Of a stretch of DNA of 64,000 nt, positions 46,190-57,555 are shown one piece after another; the first letter of the stretch is position 1, and every line of letters starts with the position of its first letter. Source of the DNA: Brachypodium distachyon (taxonomy: Eukaryota; Streptophyta; Magnoliopsida; Poales; Poaceae); contig NC_016132.3 in assembly GCF_000005505.3 (NCBI RefSeq), forward strand, positions 56,124,914-56,188,913, written 5' to 3'. The position numbers were made by a program, and so were the translations under genes. The notes under the pieces were generated by a model that was not told the DNA's origin, ran no database searches, and saw nothing but the letters and a program-made list of their open reading frames with translations.

Positions 46190-46534
46190 ATGGCCGGGAT
46201 CAGGAAGGCGAGCAGCAGCGCGGCGGCCATGGCCATGGCGCTGCTGGTGGTGGCGGCGCTGTTGCTGCTCGTCGCCGTGGCGGGAGCCGCCGGGCGGCAC
46301 ACGGCGTGCCACGTGGACCTGGAGCGCATGGAGGACAAGTGCGGGTCCTACTGCGCGGCGGGCAGCAGGGAGGGCAGCCCGAGCGGCGAGTGCTGCGACG
46401 CGGTGCGCGGGGCCGACTTCCCGTGCCTCTGCCGCTACAAGCCCCTGCTCCGCTCCGTGGCGCCCGGCATGGACGCCAACCGCGCCATGCAGATCCCGGC
46501 CAAGTGCGGCATCCCCAACGTGCCCGCGTGCTAG
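46190..46534 (+). CDS. DIR1-like lipid transfer protein, copy a
   Basis: Single exon, 114 aa. ATG at 46190 gives MAGIRKASSS then a hydrophobic signal core (MALLVVAALLLLVAVAG) and a mature part of about 80 residues. Cysteines follow the eight-cysteine plan: TAC, KC, CC (GECCDAVRGADFPC), CLC, KC and AC. CGSYC adds a ninth. RAMQIPAKCGIP near the end is typical of DIR1-type LTPs. Such proteins are secreted and carry lipids or small hydrophobic ligands. It is the first of three tandem copies and has a clean TATA box and the shared promoter module. Confidence 0.88.
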   Translation: MAGIRKASSSAAAMAMALLVVAALLLLVAVAGAAGRHTACHVDLERMEDKCGSYCAAGSREGSPSGECCDAVRGADFPCLCRYKPLLRSVAPGMDANRAMQIPAKCGIPNVPAC

Positions 46535-48502
46535 ATCGAGGCATGCAATGCAAATGCCCGCGCGCGCGGCTACTTAATAATTGATCCGGAACGATCGATC
46601 GATTGTGTTATGGATTTATTTTATTGTGTTGTTTCGCTTCGTTGCGTTATTTTTCTGTTCTGGAACTAGATCGATTGAACGAGAAGTTTTTTCCTACTAG
46701 CTTTGCCTTGTCTTTGGTGCTTGTATTGAGCTAGTCGTCAATCTCATGCATTGCGTGCGTGCATGCATGCGTATGTATCCTCCTGTGGATTAGCTTATTA
46801 TCGTGGATTTTTATTGATCTGTACCGCGAGTGTTGCATTATAATCCAGCCACAGAGCTCTTTTTTCAGCCCCAGTGTACACTATGTTCGCAAACCCATGT
46901 GTACTCGTAGACTTCTTCTTTTTGATATCCGAGACGATTCAACCAAAACCGTCGTGGCGGACCGAGACTTATTTGAGACGGGGTTTTGATCAAACATTAA
47001 TTAATTTGACTTAAAAAAACATATAAGATGACAATGACAAAGCAGACATATACCTGCAAATCTTGGTGTTTGTTCTTGGATGTCGTACTTTTTCCTGGAG
47101 TTATTGATCGCCTTGGTCCTTCGAAATATACTCCCACGGTTTCAAAATTTAGCTCGTATAACTTTTGTTCAATGTCAAACTTTTTGAAGTTTGTCCAACC
47201 GTATAATGAAAGTTATGAACATCGTGCCAAATAAAGATCATTAGATCCACTGTGAAATAATATCTTGGTTTGAAAGTGTATATTTAAGTTTTGTCAAAGT
47301 TTGACAGTCAACAAAAGTTATCCACACTATATTTTGGGACGGAAGGACAACTATGTTAGGCTAACACGGATTTTTATGTGATGCACAATTGATACCATTG
47401 GGCTCGTTGACTTTTTCTAATGTTATAACTTTTATTTTGAAGAGGCCAAAATGAACGAGCTGGCTAAGAGGAACCGGTCAACCAAGTAAGTGGGGACGAA
47501 GTATGGCAAAAGAGAGAAAAATCATGAGTATTGCATCATGGATTACGATGTAGTAGTTGTCGAAGTATAAGAGGATTGTCCTTTTTCCTCCATCAGATTG
47601 AGATTTTGGGTGAACCGGTTCTATGCATGAAATTTTTCATAATAATATCAAAGCCAAGAGGTTTCGAGTTCGAGACCAAACGGATGCACTTTTGGTCTGT
47701 CCTTATTTCCCCATCACCGTAATTTGTTAATTTCATGGGTTCAAGCATGCATAGAGAGAACTACAAAGAGCAACACCAAAGCAGCATGCTAGTGGTAGAG
47801 ATCTCAGGTGTTTCTGGTGATATAAATTTTATAAAAGTCGCTTCTCTAATAAATATCAGCTGAAAGTGTAGCATAGAAGTTCAAAAAAGATTGGCCGGTA
47901 GATGAGAAAAGCACCAATTAAAGATTGCAGAGCCGTCCAGGGTGAAGTTATATTGAAGCCCAAGCTGCAGAGCGTGTCGCGGCCTAGCTTGCCGAAGTCA
48001 TGCGGCCCAGTTGCAAGTACGGGCCGATATATATGGCGTGCACAGCGCGAGAATGCATATGCTTGACCACCGTGGCGATATGCATCATGGCAGGCATGCC
48101 CCTGAACCAGAACCATGATCAGCTGCTACTCCAGCTAGCAGCACACATATATGTCCCATTCGCCGACCATGCACGCATATGCACTAATTTCGTGTGAACG
48201 CCGCGTGCTCTGGACTGATCGTCAGCTGGGTCAGCTGGACTTGGATTAAGAACCCAACTTGACACAAAACGGCGCCGGCCACTCCAGCATACGTCCAATT
48301 CCAGCCAGTGCCATTAACCCATTACCATTTGCGCATGCCCATTGGTTCGGCCTGCACATTACCCGTACTATACATACCGGCTGCATGCATGCAGTTGGCC
48401 TCTGGCGTATACCTACGTGGATATATACGTTCATGTCCAATGGCTCCGCGGTCGGCCCCACGATCTGCTCTGGCTGGCTAGCTAAAAGCTTTACCCGTGA
48501 GG
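46535..48502. other. Spacer between LTP copies a and b
   Basis: No gene. From about 47125 to 47345 there is a degenerate Stowaway-like element (ACTCCCACGGTTTCAAAATT ... ATATTTTGGGACGGAAGGA). Confidence 0.5.
47125..47345. mobile_element. Degenerate Stowaway-like element
   Basis: The left ACTCCCACGGTTTC and right TTTTGGGACGGAAGG are weak inverted ends, with internal GTCAAACTTTTTGAAG and GTCAAAGTTTGACAG. The family assignment rests on these ends only. Confidence 0.45.
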
Positions 48503-48559
48503 CCGTGACTGGCCAATGCAGGTGCAGCCAAGCCCGCGACCACATGCACCTCGTCACGG
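48503..48559 (+). promoter_or_regulatory. LTP promoter module, copy b
   Basis: CCGTGAC at 48503-48509 and GTCACGG at 48553-48559, preceded by CACATGCACCTC. The TATA run begins 38 bp downstream. Confidence 0.65.
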
Positions 48560-48596
48560 GCGCAAATCAATCGGCGCTCGTATCCCCCGCACGCGC

Positions 48597-48608
48597 TATA
48601 TATATATA
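48597..48608 (+). promoter_or_regulatory. TATA box of LTP-like gene b
   Basis: TATATATATATA, about 100 bp before the ATG at 48707. Confidence 0.75.
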
Positions 48609-48706
48609 GCCGGATATGGATCGTCCAAAACACATGACACTCCTGCATCCACACGAACACATCAAGACAAGCTAGCAGCTTAGCTGATCCAGCAAAACCC
48701 AAGATA

Positions 48707-49030
48707 ATGGCCGGGAGCAGGAAGGGCGCCGCGCTGCTGGTGGTGGCGATGATGATATTGGCGTTGCTGGCGCTGGTGGCGTCGCCGGCGGCGGGGCTGA
48801 AGGTGTGCAACGTGGACAGGGACAGCGTGGTCAAGTGCTGCCGGCCGTACTGCGCGGTGGGGAGCACGGAGGAGAAGCCCAGTGAGCCGTGCTGCGCGGC
48901 GGTGCGGGGCGCCAACTTCAAGTGCCTCTGCCGCTACAAGGACTTGCTCTCCGCCGACATCGACGGCGACCGCGCCGTCCAGATCCCGTCCCAGTGCGGC
49001 ATCCCCGGGGCGCCAACCTCCTGCTCTTAA
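48707..49030 (+). CDS. DIR1-like lipid transfer protein, copy b
   Basis: Single exon, 107 aa. MAGSRKGAALLVVAMMILAL starts a good signal peptide ending near SPAAG. The mature part begins LKVCNVDRDSVVKCCRPYC and continues EPCCAAVRGANFKCLC, RAVQIPSQCGIPG, TSCS. It has ten cysteines: the eight of the LTP fold plus two in KCCRPYC. It shares start, spacing and promoter module with copies a and c. Secretion and lipid carriage are inferred from the family. Confidence 0.88.
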   Translation: MAGSRKGAALLVVAMMILALLALVASPAAGLKVCNVDRDSVVKCCRPYCAVGSTEEKPSEPCCAAVRGANFKCLCRYKDLLSADIDGDRAVQIPSQCGIPGAPTSCS

Positions 49031-51050
49031 ATTAAAGCTTCACAGTTGCTGAATTAGCTGGCATGCGTGGGTTTGAGATTGTTGGTAATTAATTAAGCTA
49101 GCCCGGCCGGCTGAATAAAAAGATCTGGTCTTTTGCTGTTCCTTCAGGTACCACCGGCTGGTTCTAGTGCGTTCAGCTGGCTGCATGCTGATCGTGCATT
49201 ATTCATATATCATGTGCATGCCTTGTGTAGTTTGTGTGTGCCTATGTGGGCTATGTATGGTCTTGATTTATTGTACTGTGTGTTGGTGTGTTCGTCTGCT
49301 TCGACTTTGTTGCAGTAGCAAAACATGCGTGGTATTTTCGTTACGGTTTGTTAACCCCTGGCGAATTTTTTATGGGCTTCAGATTACTTATCGATTTTCT
49401 TCAGATGTTTGTGCAGCCGATTCTGGATCGTGCGGCTAGAGACAGTCAGACACTTAGTTCGATCGATAGATTACTTGCTCCTCAATTATATCGATCGAGA
49501 AGCATTAGTTGTATGTTGCCGCTAGACCGTTACGCGCTTTCGGAGTGATTTTTGAAATATGTGCAAGAATTGCTAGATGACATATGAAACCCGTACTCGC
49601 TCCGTTGTTCTAACTCAAACTTCTTCAAGTTTCACCAAATTTAAGGAAAAAATCTACAAGATCTATAACAATATCAAATAAGTATATTGTGGAAATATAT
49701 TTAATGATGGATAAGACTAACCTGGAGTTGTAGATGCTGGTAGATCTTTCTATAATTTGATCGAACTTAAAAAGTTCCATTAGTGTTTTTTAAATGACCT
49801 TTGGATAATTATATATTTGAATAAGATTTTATAGATAATCTTATATGGTCTAAAGGTTTTGGAAAGAAAACAAGTTAACTATATTGGTTGGAACTTGGAA
49901 GCTCCATGGTTTTATTATTGTCAAATTTTTGCAATGCATACTCATGTTAGTACATTGAGTTTGCATGCTGCAATGCATATTGCTATTAGCATTATCTTAT
50001 TCAGAAATGTAAAGGTAAAACTATGTGTGGTTGGTCTATGGTCCAATATTTATATGATGCATAGTCACACTATAACAAATATCATGGTTACCAGAAAACA
50101 ATAGGATCCATGAAAAAAAATAGAGAATAGAGATGTAGTAATAAAGAGATATAACACATGCATTCAATTCATTGCTGAGTGCTCACCATTATCCTCCTCT
50201 TTTGGAAACTACATGCGCGTAGAGCAACCGACAAATATGGAGTTATAAGAATAATGGTCACGGTATTTGAAGATCCGTATCGCCGAAGCAGAACGGCGAG
50301 ACAACACAACGTCATGTGACCACACAACTTCCCGTGCAACGATGCTGATTTCCCATTTGACCGACTTGAGTGCATCGGGACTCAAGACCCTACCAATGTC
50401 TCAATGTTACCCGTGCACCGCAGTGGGAGCCGTGGCAATACAATGTTAAGAATGAAAAACACGTTTATATAGTTTAGTAACGAGCCTGCGAACACGGCCT
50501 TCTCAACAAGACATTATATATCCAAACGTAACGAACCAATATGCAAGATATAGTGTGGAACAAGATTTTGTCACATGATATTAGGGACACCAGATCGTAA
50601 AATACAGTACGTAAAAGAGTTACCAACACGGTAAGCATTAGTTGCATAAAAAGGACTTGTAGATCCGTACGCAGATCAAGTATCAAGTGGAGAGCAAGAT
50701 GCCTTGTGAATTACTTGGACAAGGTAACCAACATGCACATATGCAGATGAAGTGATGAGAGTGCGATGCCTTAAAGTATTTGGCCAACGTCAAACCTATG
50801 TTGCTCATCTTTGTGAGGTGTGTAACTTTGATAAAAACCTTCATCTCAGGTGAAAAGTTGCTTCTGGAAATAAATTTAAGTTGATTATTAATTCTTTCAA
50901 GATAACAACATAGTTTTATTATTCTTATTAACTACAGAGGAAAGATCTCAAAACTATGTGTAGAGAGGATCAAATATAAAAAGTAAGTCCTTCCAAAATC
51001 TGACCATATTACCTAGGACAACTTTTCACATAAAAACCAAACCAACTAGT
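49031..51050. other. Spacer after LTP copy b, repeat-like
   Basis: About 49600-49780 looks like half of a Stowaway/mariner-type element (CTCGCTCCGTTGTTCTAAC). The rest is AT-rich with no gene. Confidence 0.45.
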
Positions 51051-53480
51051 TTTTTGGAAGAAGGAGCCAGGCCCCGATTTCATTAATGAAATCAGCTAGT
51101 ACAGAGTTCAAAAAAATAAAAGGCAGGTTTAGGTTTCCCACGAAGGGTTCACAGAACCCAGAACTAACCAACTCCTCGAACACATTGTCTACTGTTAAAG
51201 AAAAAATCTCAATCAGCAGTCAATTCTCCTCCGAAAAAGACTCCAACCATGCCGTGGGTGTAGCATCTCTGACGCCACAAGTTGCACCAGCTGCACACCC
51301 AGCTCCAGAATCTCCCTCGCCTCAGTTCTCTGCAAAATCGTCCAGTACTTCAACCAATAACAGAAAATAAAGACCAGATTAGCAGGGTCTCTAGGATAAG
51401 TAAACTTAAAACAAGCATCATTCCGCGTTCTCAAAATAGTCCAGCATAAAGCACTCACACCAACAGAAATTAAGTTTCTAAGCTTTAAAAGGAAGCTACA
51501 AATCCAACCATAAATCTGTTCCATGGAATCAGGAATGTTATTAAGCCCCGAAAGCACAACTAATCACTCCCCATAAAAATTTGTCTACCGAACATTTCAG
51601 AAAAAGATGATCAATGGTTTCATCTAAGCTACAGAAGACACAGTTCTTTGGTCCTTTCCAGCCTCGATGCAAAAGAGTGTCTCTAGTTAAAATGCTCTTC
51701 TTAATAACCAGCCACATAAATTTTTTAATTTTCAGAGCAACTTTAATTTTTCAGAACTTCCTATAAGGGAAGTCTACTTGTTTAGAAATAAGAACAGCAT
51801 AAAGGGACTTGACAGAGAAAACACCTTTTTTTTATCTAAGATCCAGTAGCATTTATTAGGAGTATCAGAAACAGGTGTTGCATCACATAATTTGATCATA
51901 TGTACAAGCATATCCCTACCTCCCCCCCCCCCCCCCCCCACACACACAAATATGACTTCTAAATTCAAAACAACCCCATCCTTCCTCTCTTACCATTGCA
52001 ATAGTAATGAATTTCCTAGTGGACAAATTATATAATCTACTGAATTTATATTTGAGAGCAGTCTTACAAGCCCATACATCTTCCCAGAAAAGAGTTCTCC
52101 TACTATTTTTCTGCAGTACTTACAGAAAATGTCCTTAACTTCAAGTAAACCTAACCAGGATTGAGATTTCGAAGTTTTCGGATTGAACTCATGTATGGAT
52201 TGTGTTCTAAGGTATTTATTCCTAATAAGGTTCTGCCAAAACCCCTCACTAGTCTCCAACCTCCATAACTATTTGCAAAGTAAACATATATTTTTACAAT
52301 TCAGATCTACCACACCAAGTCCATCCTGATCCACCAAGTCCACCCTGATCTCTAGGTTGACAATCACAGGCCAAGCAACCAAATGATATCTTTTGACATT
52401 CTCCACCTCTTGCCACAGTAAACGTGCTCTAAAAAAATATATTCTCTTCAACACACTTTTGGGAATTCTAAAACATAGATAACATGTAGGAGGGAACATT
52501 CCTTAAACAAGAAGATAAAATATCAGTCTTCCTCCTAGAGAGAGAAATCTACCCTTCCAACTACTAAGTTTACTTTCCACCTTTTCCTCAGTGTTTTTCC
52601 AATCAGAGTTACTTAGAGATTTAAAATGTGAAGGCATTCCTAAGTATTTAAAAGGTATCTCCCCAATTTTACAAGTAAAGATCTCAGCATAGTCCAATTA
52701 TCTTTCAATAGTTTGACCAAAACAAAAAATTTCACTTTTGTGGAAATTGATCTTTAAACCAGTGAGGTGTTCAAACATGCATAATAAAAATTTCAGATTT
52801 TTACCTCTTTGTAAGTCTCCATCAAAGAGAAAAATCGTATCGTCTGCATATTGTAACATATTAAGACCTCCTTCTATCAAATTAGTAATAACACCATTAA
52901 TCAAGCCTTGTTCCTGTGCCCTGTTCACTAGGGCATTTAAAGCATCTTAACAATGTTAAAAAACATTGGGGAGAGAGGATCCCCCTGTCTCAAACCTTTC
53001 TTAGTTCTAAAGAAAAGGCCTAACGTATCATTAATTATTATGCCACACTACCACTAGTAACAAAACGAACTAGTTTAGCTGCCACATATATCCTTTTCAA
53101 AAATAGGAAGTATTAAAATCAACACAACAAATATTTAAGATGTTTACTCATGCAGATAATTAGATTGCTCGTTCGTGTCACCGATTTATGCACACAATCG
53201 GCATGACATCAAATCCTCTTTTTTTCTAAGATTTCTACTAAAAAATCCAGGTTCATATTATCATGCCTTTTCATAATCTAATTTAAGAATTAAACCAGGT
53301 TTTTTAGATCTACAGACTGAGTGGAGAACGTCATGAGCAATAATTACTCTATAGTATATGTACATGCCTTTAATAATCGCAAATTGATCGAGATAAATTA
53401 ATATATCTAAAATAACCGAGACCCTAATAGTAAGAACTTTAGTAAAGATCTTAAAAATATCTAAAACACTAGAGCATCCG
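51051..53480 (-). pseudogene. LINE (L1-type) retrotransposon remnant
   Basis: Minus-strand fragments in order: FTKVLTIRVSVILD-like text near 53430, a LDYEKAYD-like motif near 53280, GLRQGDPLS near 52990, LQYADDTIFLFDGD at about 52830 (the reverse transcriptase active-site YADD), FKYLGMPSHFKSLS at about 52640, SLGGRLIF, then ENVKRYHLVAWP and a C-terminal RT zinc-binding-like region (51213-51557). Frames are broken many times. The 3' end lies near 51051 with a short A run on the minus strand. The 5' part is missing, as is usual for LINEs. Confidence 0.85.
51918..51939. repeat. Homopolymer C tract followed by CA repeats
   Basis: About 20 C followed by ACACACAC, inside the LINE remnant. Confidence 0.75.
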
Positions 53481-53715
53481 GTCAGTCTGGCCGACTCAAG
53501 ATGATATTTGGTTGGTTATACGTACGCAAGATATTTGGGTGGTTCTACATACTCGTCAGATGCTGACCTCACGGACTAGACGCAAGAACTCTCCATTCGG
53601 TCGCGTTCACTTTAAACCACACAAGGTGATGTTGTACAATTCCCCACCACTTCATTGATACGATCGCACCAAAAAGATTATATATTACGCTGTTCCCGCT
53701 CACCCGTTGTGGTAC

Positions 53716-53805
53716 GTACTCACTCCGTTCCATAAAGATTGGCACGGTTTTAAACTAGACCATCCGTTCCATAAAGATTGGTACGGTTTTGAATTAGCTA
53801 CATAT
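53716..53805. mobile_element. Stowaway end, tandemly duplicated
   Basis: CCGTTCCATAAAGATTGGCA and CCGTTCCATAAAGATTGGTA occur about 40 bp apart, each followed by CGGTTTT. This looks like a doubled MITE left end with no right end. Confidence 0.55.
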
Positions 53806-53927
53806 ATGCCCATGAACACATCACATGTATATTTCCCTGATGACGATCGATCAGCTGACGATGGGCCGACGACGACGGCATGACGAGATCCCAGCCGCCG
53901 CCGCCACACAAATCTTGCATGCCCGGT

Positions 53928-54018
53928 CCGTGACTACTGTTCACTGCTCTCCTCTCAAGTCCTTTTAACGCAGAGGCAGACACTCAAGCACGCGACCACA
54001 TGTACGTCGTCGTCACGG
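53928..54018 (+). promoter_or_regulatory. LTP promoter module, copy c
   Basis: CCGTGAC at 53928-53934 and GTCACGG at 54012-54018, with CACATGTACGTCGTC before the second. The spacing is wider (84 bp) than in copies a and b (51 and 50 bp). TATATGA at 54072-54078 is the candidate TATA box. Confidence 0.55.
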
Positions 54019-54208
54019 CCGCCGCGCAGGCTACTACTACGTACCGACGTACGTACATTCACCCACCACGCTATATGAAGACCGTGGCTATAGCTAGCTC
54101 GCCGTCGTTCAAACGTGACACACCTAGCTTGCAGACACACCTCCACGATAAATACAAGTGCCTTAAAATTATCTTAGCAACCTGATCCCCCGGCTTCGAT
54201 CTCTAGGT

Positions 54209-54482
54209 ATGGCCGGGAGCAGCAGGAAGGCGGCGGTGGCGTTGGCGGCGGGCCCGAAGATCTGCAACGTGGACAAGGGACGTGGTGACGTCGTGCCGGT
54301 CGTACTGCGCGGTGGGCGGCACGGAGGATAAGCCCAGCGAGCCGTGCTGCGCGGCGATGCGCGGCGTGGATTTCAGGTGCCTCTGCGCCATGAAAAGCTC
54401 GCTGGCCGCGCAGATCGATGCCGACCGCGCCGTGCAGGTCCCGTCCAAGTGCAGCGTCCGCGGTGCCCCCACCCCGTGTTAG
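54209..54482 (+). pseudogene. DIR1-like lipid transfer protein, copy c (broken)
   Basis: The start MAGSSRKAAVAL matches copy b, but most of the hydrophobic signal segment is absent, so only about 12 residues precede GPKICNVDKG. A net one-base change in ACAAGGGACGTGG (about 54273-54283) shifts the frame. The remaining LTP sequence continues in another frame (VTSCRSYC, CCAAMRGVDFRCLC, RAVQVPSKCSV, TPC) to the stop at 54480. Both changes argue that it no longer makes a secreted LTP, though the rest of the fold is well kept, so the decay looks recent. Confidence 0.85.
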
Positions 54483-55216
54483 CTAGCGCGCTCTAGCTCA
54501 GGAGTAATTCGAGTCAGCTGTGGTACGTTTCGCTAGTATTTCCGGCCGGTGTTCCGTTCTAGCTCGTGCGTCGTTCTGAAGTCTGAAACTTCTCTGATCC
54601 GGTCGATTTCTGCATGCATGCGTCTCTGTGGTTTTTGTACGTCGGCTTTGATGTACGTGTAATAGTTAGGTCTCTCTGCCTCGACTTCGTTCGTTGCAGT
54701 AATAAAACCTGTGCAATTGTGTTTACCCCTATGATTAAGGATTTTTCTGGGCTTTCACATTGCTGCATTTCTTATGATGTGTTGTGCGGCTGACTTGATA
54801 GGTCGGTTACGAATACCTGCTTGTCAAACATGTCGACTGCTTGATCTAACGCGATCCATGCGGGAGGAGCCAGATAGGAGAAGAAGGGGCCGGATGTGGA
54901 GAGCCGACTGCCGGGAAGGTGGGGAAACGTGGGAATGAGGGGGGGGCGATGGAATAGAAACAAAGACAAAAATGGAGCTTGCTTAGACCAAGAGCAACGT
55001 GGGAATGAGGAAAAGAAACAGCCAAAGTTTTTTCCATTTCCCGTGGCCGATTCTTTAGAAAGGCCAAACCTCATTAAGCAATGGGGCCATGCGAAGAAAT
55101 TACATCCCATTAAGCAATGGGGCCGTGGGAAGAAATTACTCGCAGATGCACCCAAAGCATGGGCACCGACTCCCGGGCCCATGAGGGAACATGCAGCCCG
55201 AGAAGCAAAAGACCGA
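54483..55216. other. Spacer between LTP copy c and the MULE
   Basis: No gene is recognised. A repeated phrase (CATTAAGCAATGGGGCC) occurs twice near 55072 and 55110. Confidence 0.5.
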
Positions 55217-55226
55217 TTTAAAGATG
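55217..55226. repeat. MULE target site duplication, left (TTTAAAGATG)
   Basis: Identical 10 bp at 59364-59373. It could also be read as 9 bp (TTAAAGATG), the usual Mutator size. Confidence 0.85.
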
Positions 55227-55423
55227 GAGTAAATTACAGAAAACCACCACGTTAGTGGCTCGACTTACAACGTGGTACCAGTTTTCGTTTTGGTTACTAA
55301 AAACCATCGGTTTCAGTTAACCCCTCCGTCGCTAGCGACTAAGCATGTTTCTGACCGTTCGGGAGCACATGTCGGGCCACCGTGTCCTCCAGCGCGGCGT
55401 CCAGCGTGGCACAGACCGACCGG
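55227..55423 (+). repeat. MULE left terminal inverted repeat
   Basis: Complement of 59168-59363 with scattered mismatches. Confidence 0.9.
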
Positions 55424-55702
55424 GCCATATGGGTCGGTATCGTAACCCTAACCCGACCGGCTTGCCATTCATCTCCTCCATCTCTCCCCCCCCCCCCCTA
55501 GCTAATGGCGGAGGCGGCGGGCGCCCGATGGGTGGCATGACGGCGGGAACCAGGTCGTCCCCGATTGCAATGAGGCAGTACCCTCGACGGCGGCGGATGG
55601 GTGGTACGGTGGCGGCGACGACACAGTGAAGCGCACCCGCGAGGTCGCGGAGGCCCAACAATGGCGATTGGCGCGGGGAGAGCCCAATCCTCGGCAGTTT
55701 CA

Positions 55703-57555
55703 ATGTCCTTTACGCAAGCAATGCACTGGACGGACACCCTCTTCGTCTCCGGGTAAGAAATTTATCCAATTTTATCCCCTTGAGCCATTAGGGTTTTGAG
55801 AGTAATCTGGCAGTCGCAATGGCGCTTAGTGTTGGCAGCTTTATGTGGGATTTGTAGGCATAATTCTTTGTCTCGTCGATTTGTAGAATTGATGATGAAG
55901 TTTGGACCGTCAGTATGCATTTTAGTTGCGGCCAGAATTTGAAAAGAGATTTGGGCATTTCAGATGTGACTTTTATGAATCTAGTAGGACTGATGGAGAG
56001 CTGTGGTTATGGTCGAAATGACTTCATGTATTATGAGAAAAAAGTAGGGAAGAGATTGGCAGGTTTAGAGCTTATTGACAACAATTGTAAGGTGCAGAAC
56101 ATGTTGAGTCTTTATAAAGAAAAGAAGAGGGTTGCATTGACTGTTATGAAGGGGAAGAATGGGGAATCTCCAATTGGCAAAGCCATATCATTTTACTCTT
56201 CCATGTCCATTAATGGAAGAAGGACTCCAAAGGCTAAGAAGAAGCTCATTGTAGATAAGCATGAGCCGGTGCACATAGACTTGGAAAGGGAAGAAGGACA
56301 GAAGGAAGAACAAAATTCAGAACCAGTACACATAGACTTGGAAGAGGAAGGATTGCAAAATGCAGACCATAATTCAGAACCAGTGCACATAGACTTGGAA
56401 GATGAAGCAGGCCATAATGCAGAAACAAATGAAGGAGCAGTGAAACTTAATGAGGCTGACTGGAGTATGTTTGATGAGCCAATGCAGACAGTATATCCTA
56501 CCCAAGAGAGTGTGAACTATGTTCTGGTACCTGACCCAATGCAGACAGTATATTCCCAACAGGTTGAAGATACTGAAGATGATTTATGTTATGCTGATAC
56601 CCATGTAGAAGAAGACCATTTTGAAGTAGAGAGTGACCAAGAAGGTGATGTCAATATGGAGGAAGAGAATGAAGGTGATGCTTCTAGTGATGAGTCAACT
56701 GACAGTGAATACAATCCAGAGAATGAAGAATTAGAACAGACCCAAGAAGACCTGGAATTGAAAGAGTTAATTGCTGAAATGAATAGAGAGAAAGATGACC
56801 CCTTGCTGCACTGTGAAGGGGACACAGATGTTGAAGACATATTTGAGCCTGATCCAGAAGAAGAGATAGAGCATGAAGAGCCCAAACAGAAGAAGGCCAA
56901 GAGAAAAGAACCTACAAGGAGGGCACACTCTGAACCAGAAGTCATAATTGAGCCAGATTTCCTCCCATCAAGAGATGAAGAGAATAATGATGAGCCTGTA
57001 GATGTGAAAGATGAAGATGGTGCAGAGGGGTTGAGTTTTGTACTGCCAGAGGGTAGAAAAAGTAGGGGTAAGAAGCTAACCAACAAGATGTGGTACAATG
57101 AGAAGAGAAAAAACCCACAAGATCAGTTATGTTTGAAAATGTGTTTTGTTGATGTCTACCAGTTTAGAGATGCCTTAAAGTTGTGGAGAGGTACAGCTCC
57201 TCCTACAGCAACAGGAAGAGGTGCAGCTCCATCTCCAATGGGGAGAGGTGCAGCTCCTCCTCCAGCAACAGGAAGAGGTGCAGCTCCATCTCCAATGGGG
57301 AGAGGTGCAGTTCCTCCTTCAATGGGGAGAGGTGCAGCTCCAATGGCAAGAGGTGTAGCTCCAGTCGGAAGAAGGTCATTTAATGCACCAAGGTATTCTG
57401 CTGCTCAAAATCTTGTATCAAAGCTTCTACCAACTAGAGGCAGAGGGAGGATGTGGAGTTATTTGACTGCCAGTGGGAGGGTTTACAACAAAGATGTCAA
57501 CAGTGAAGATGGAACTTCTGGTGCTGCTCCGGGGACAAGTTCAGGCCAAGAATGA
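55703..57555 (+). CDS. MULE ORF1: MuDR-type N-terminus fused to the C-terminal tail, transposase core absent
   Basis: Two exons: 55703-55752 and 55887-57555, giving 572 aa (phase 2, GT-AG). The N-terminus MSFTQAMHWTDTLFVSG and IDDEVWTVSMHFSCG leads into a PB1-like module with ESCGYGRNDFMYYEKK. Next come three 19-residue repeats carrying EPVHIDLE (56263, 56320, 56377, period 57 bp) and a long acidic tract. Then LPEGRKSRGKKLTNKMWYNE and FVDVYQFRDAL form the start of the MuDR transposase N-terminal domain. Directly after DALKLW the protein changes to a Gly/Arg/Ala/Pro repeat (GRGAAPSPMGRGAAP), usual for the extreme C-terminus. The DDE catalytic region and SWIM zinc finger are missing, so it is a deletion derivative with an open frame. 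Confidence 0.82.
57187..57365 (+). repeat. Coding minisatellite in MULE ORF1
   Basis: Repeated GGAAGAGGTGCAGCTCC / GGGAGAGGTGCAGCTCC units encode GRGAAP with about seven copies at irregular 21-33-bp spacing. Confidence 0.8.

Noticed and set aside
55332..55703. 123-codon minus ORF in the left MULE region
   Set aside because: It lies mostly in the TIR and leader, has no motif, and the right TIR has no equivalent.
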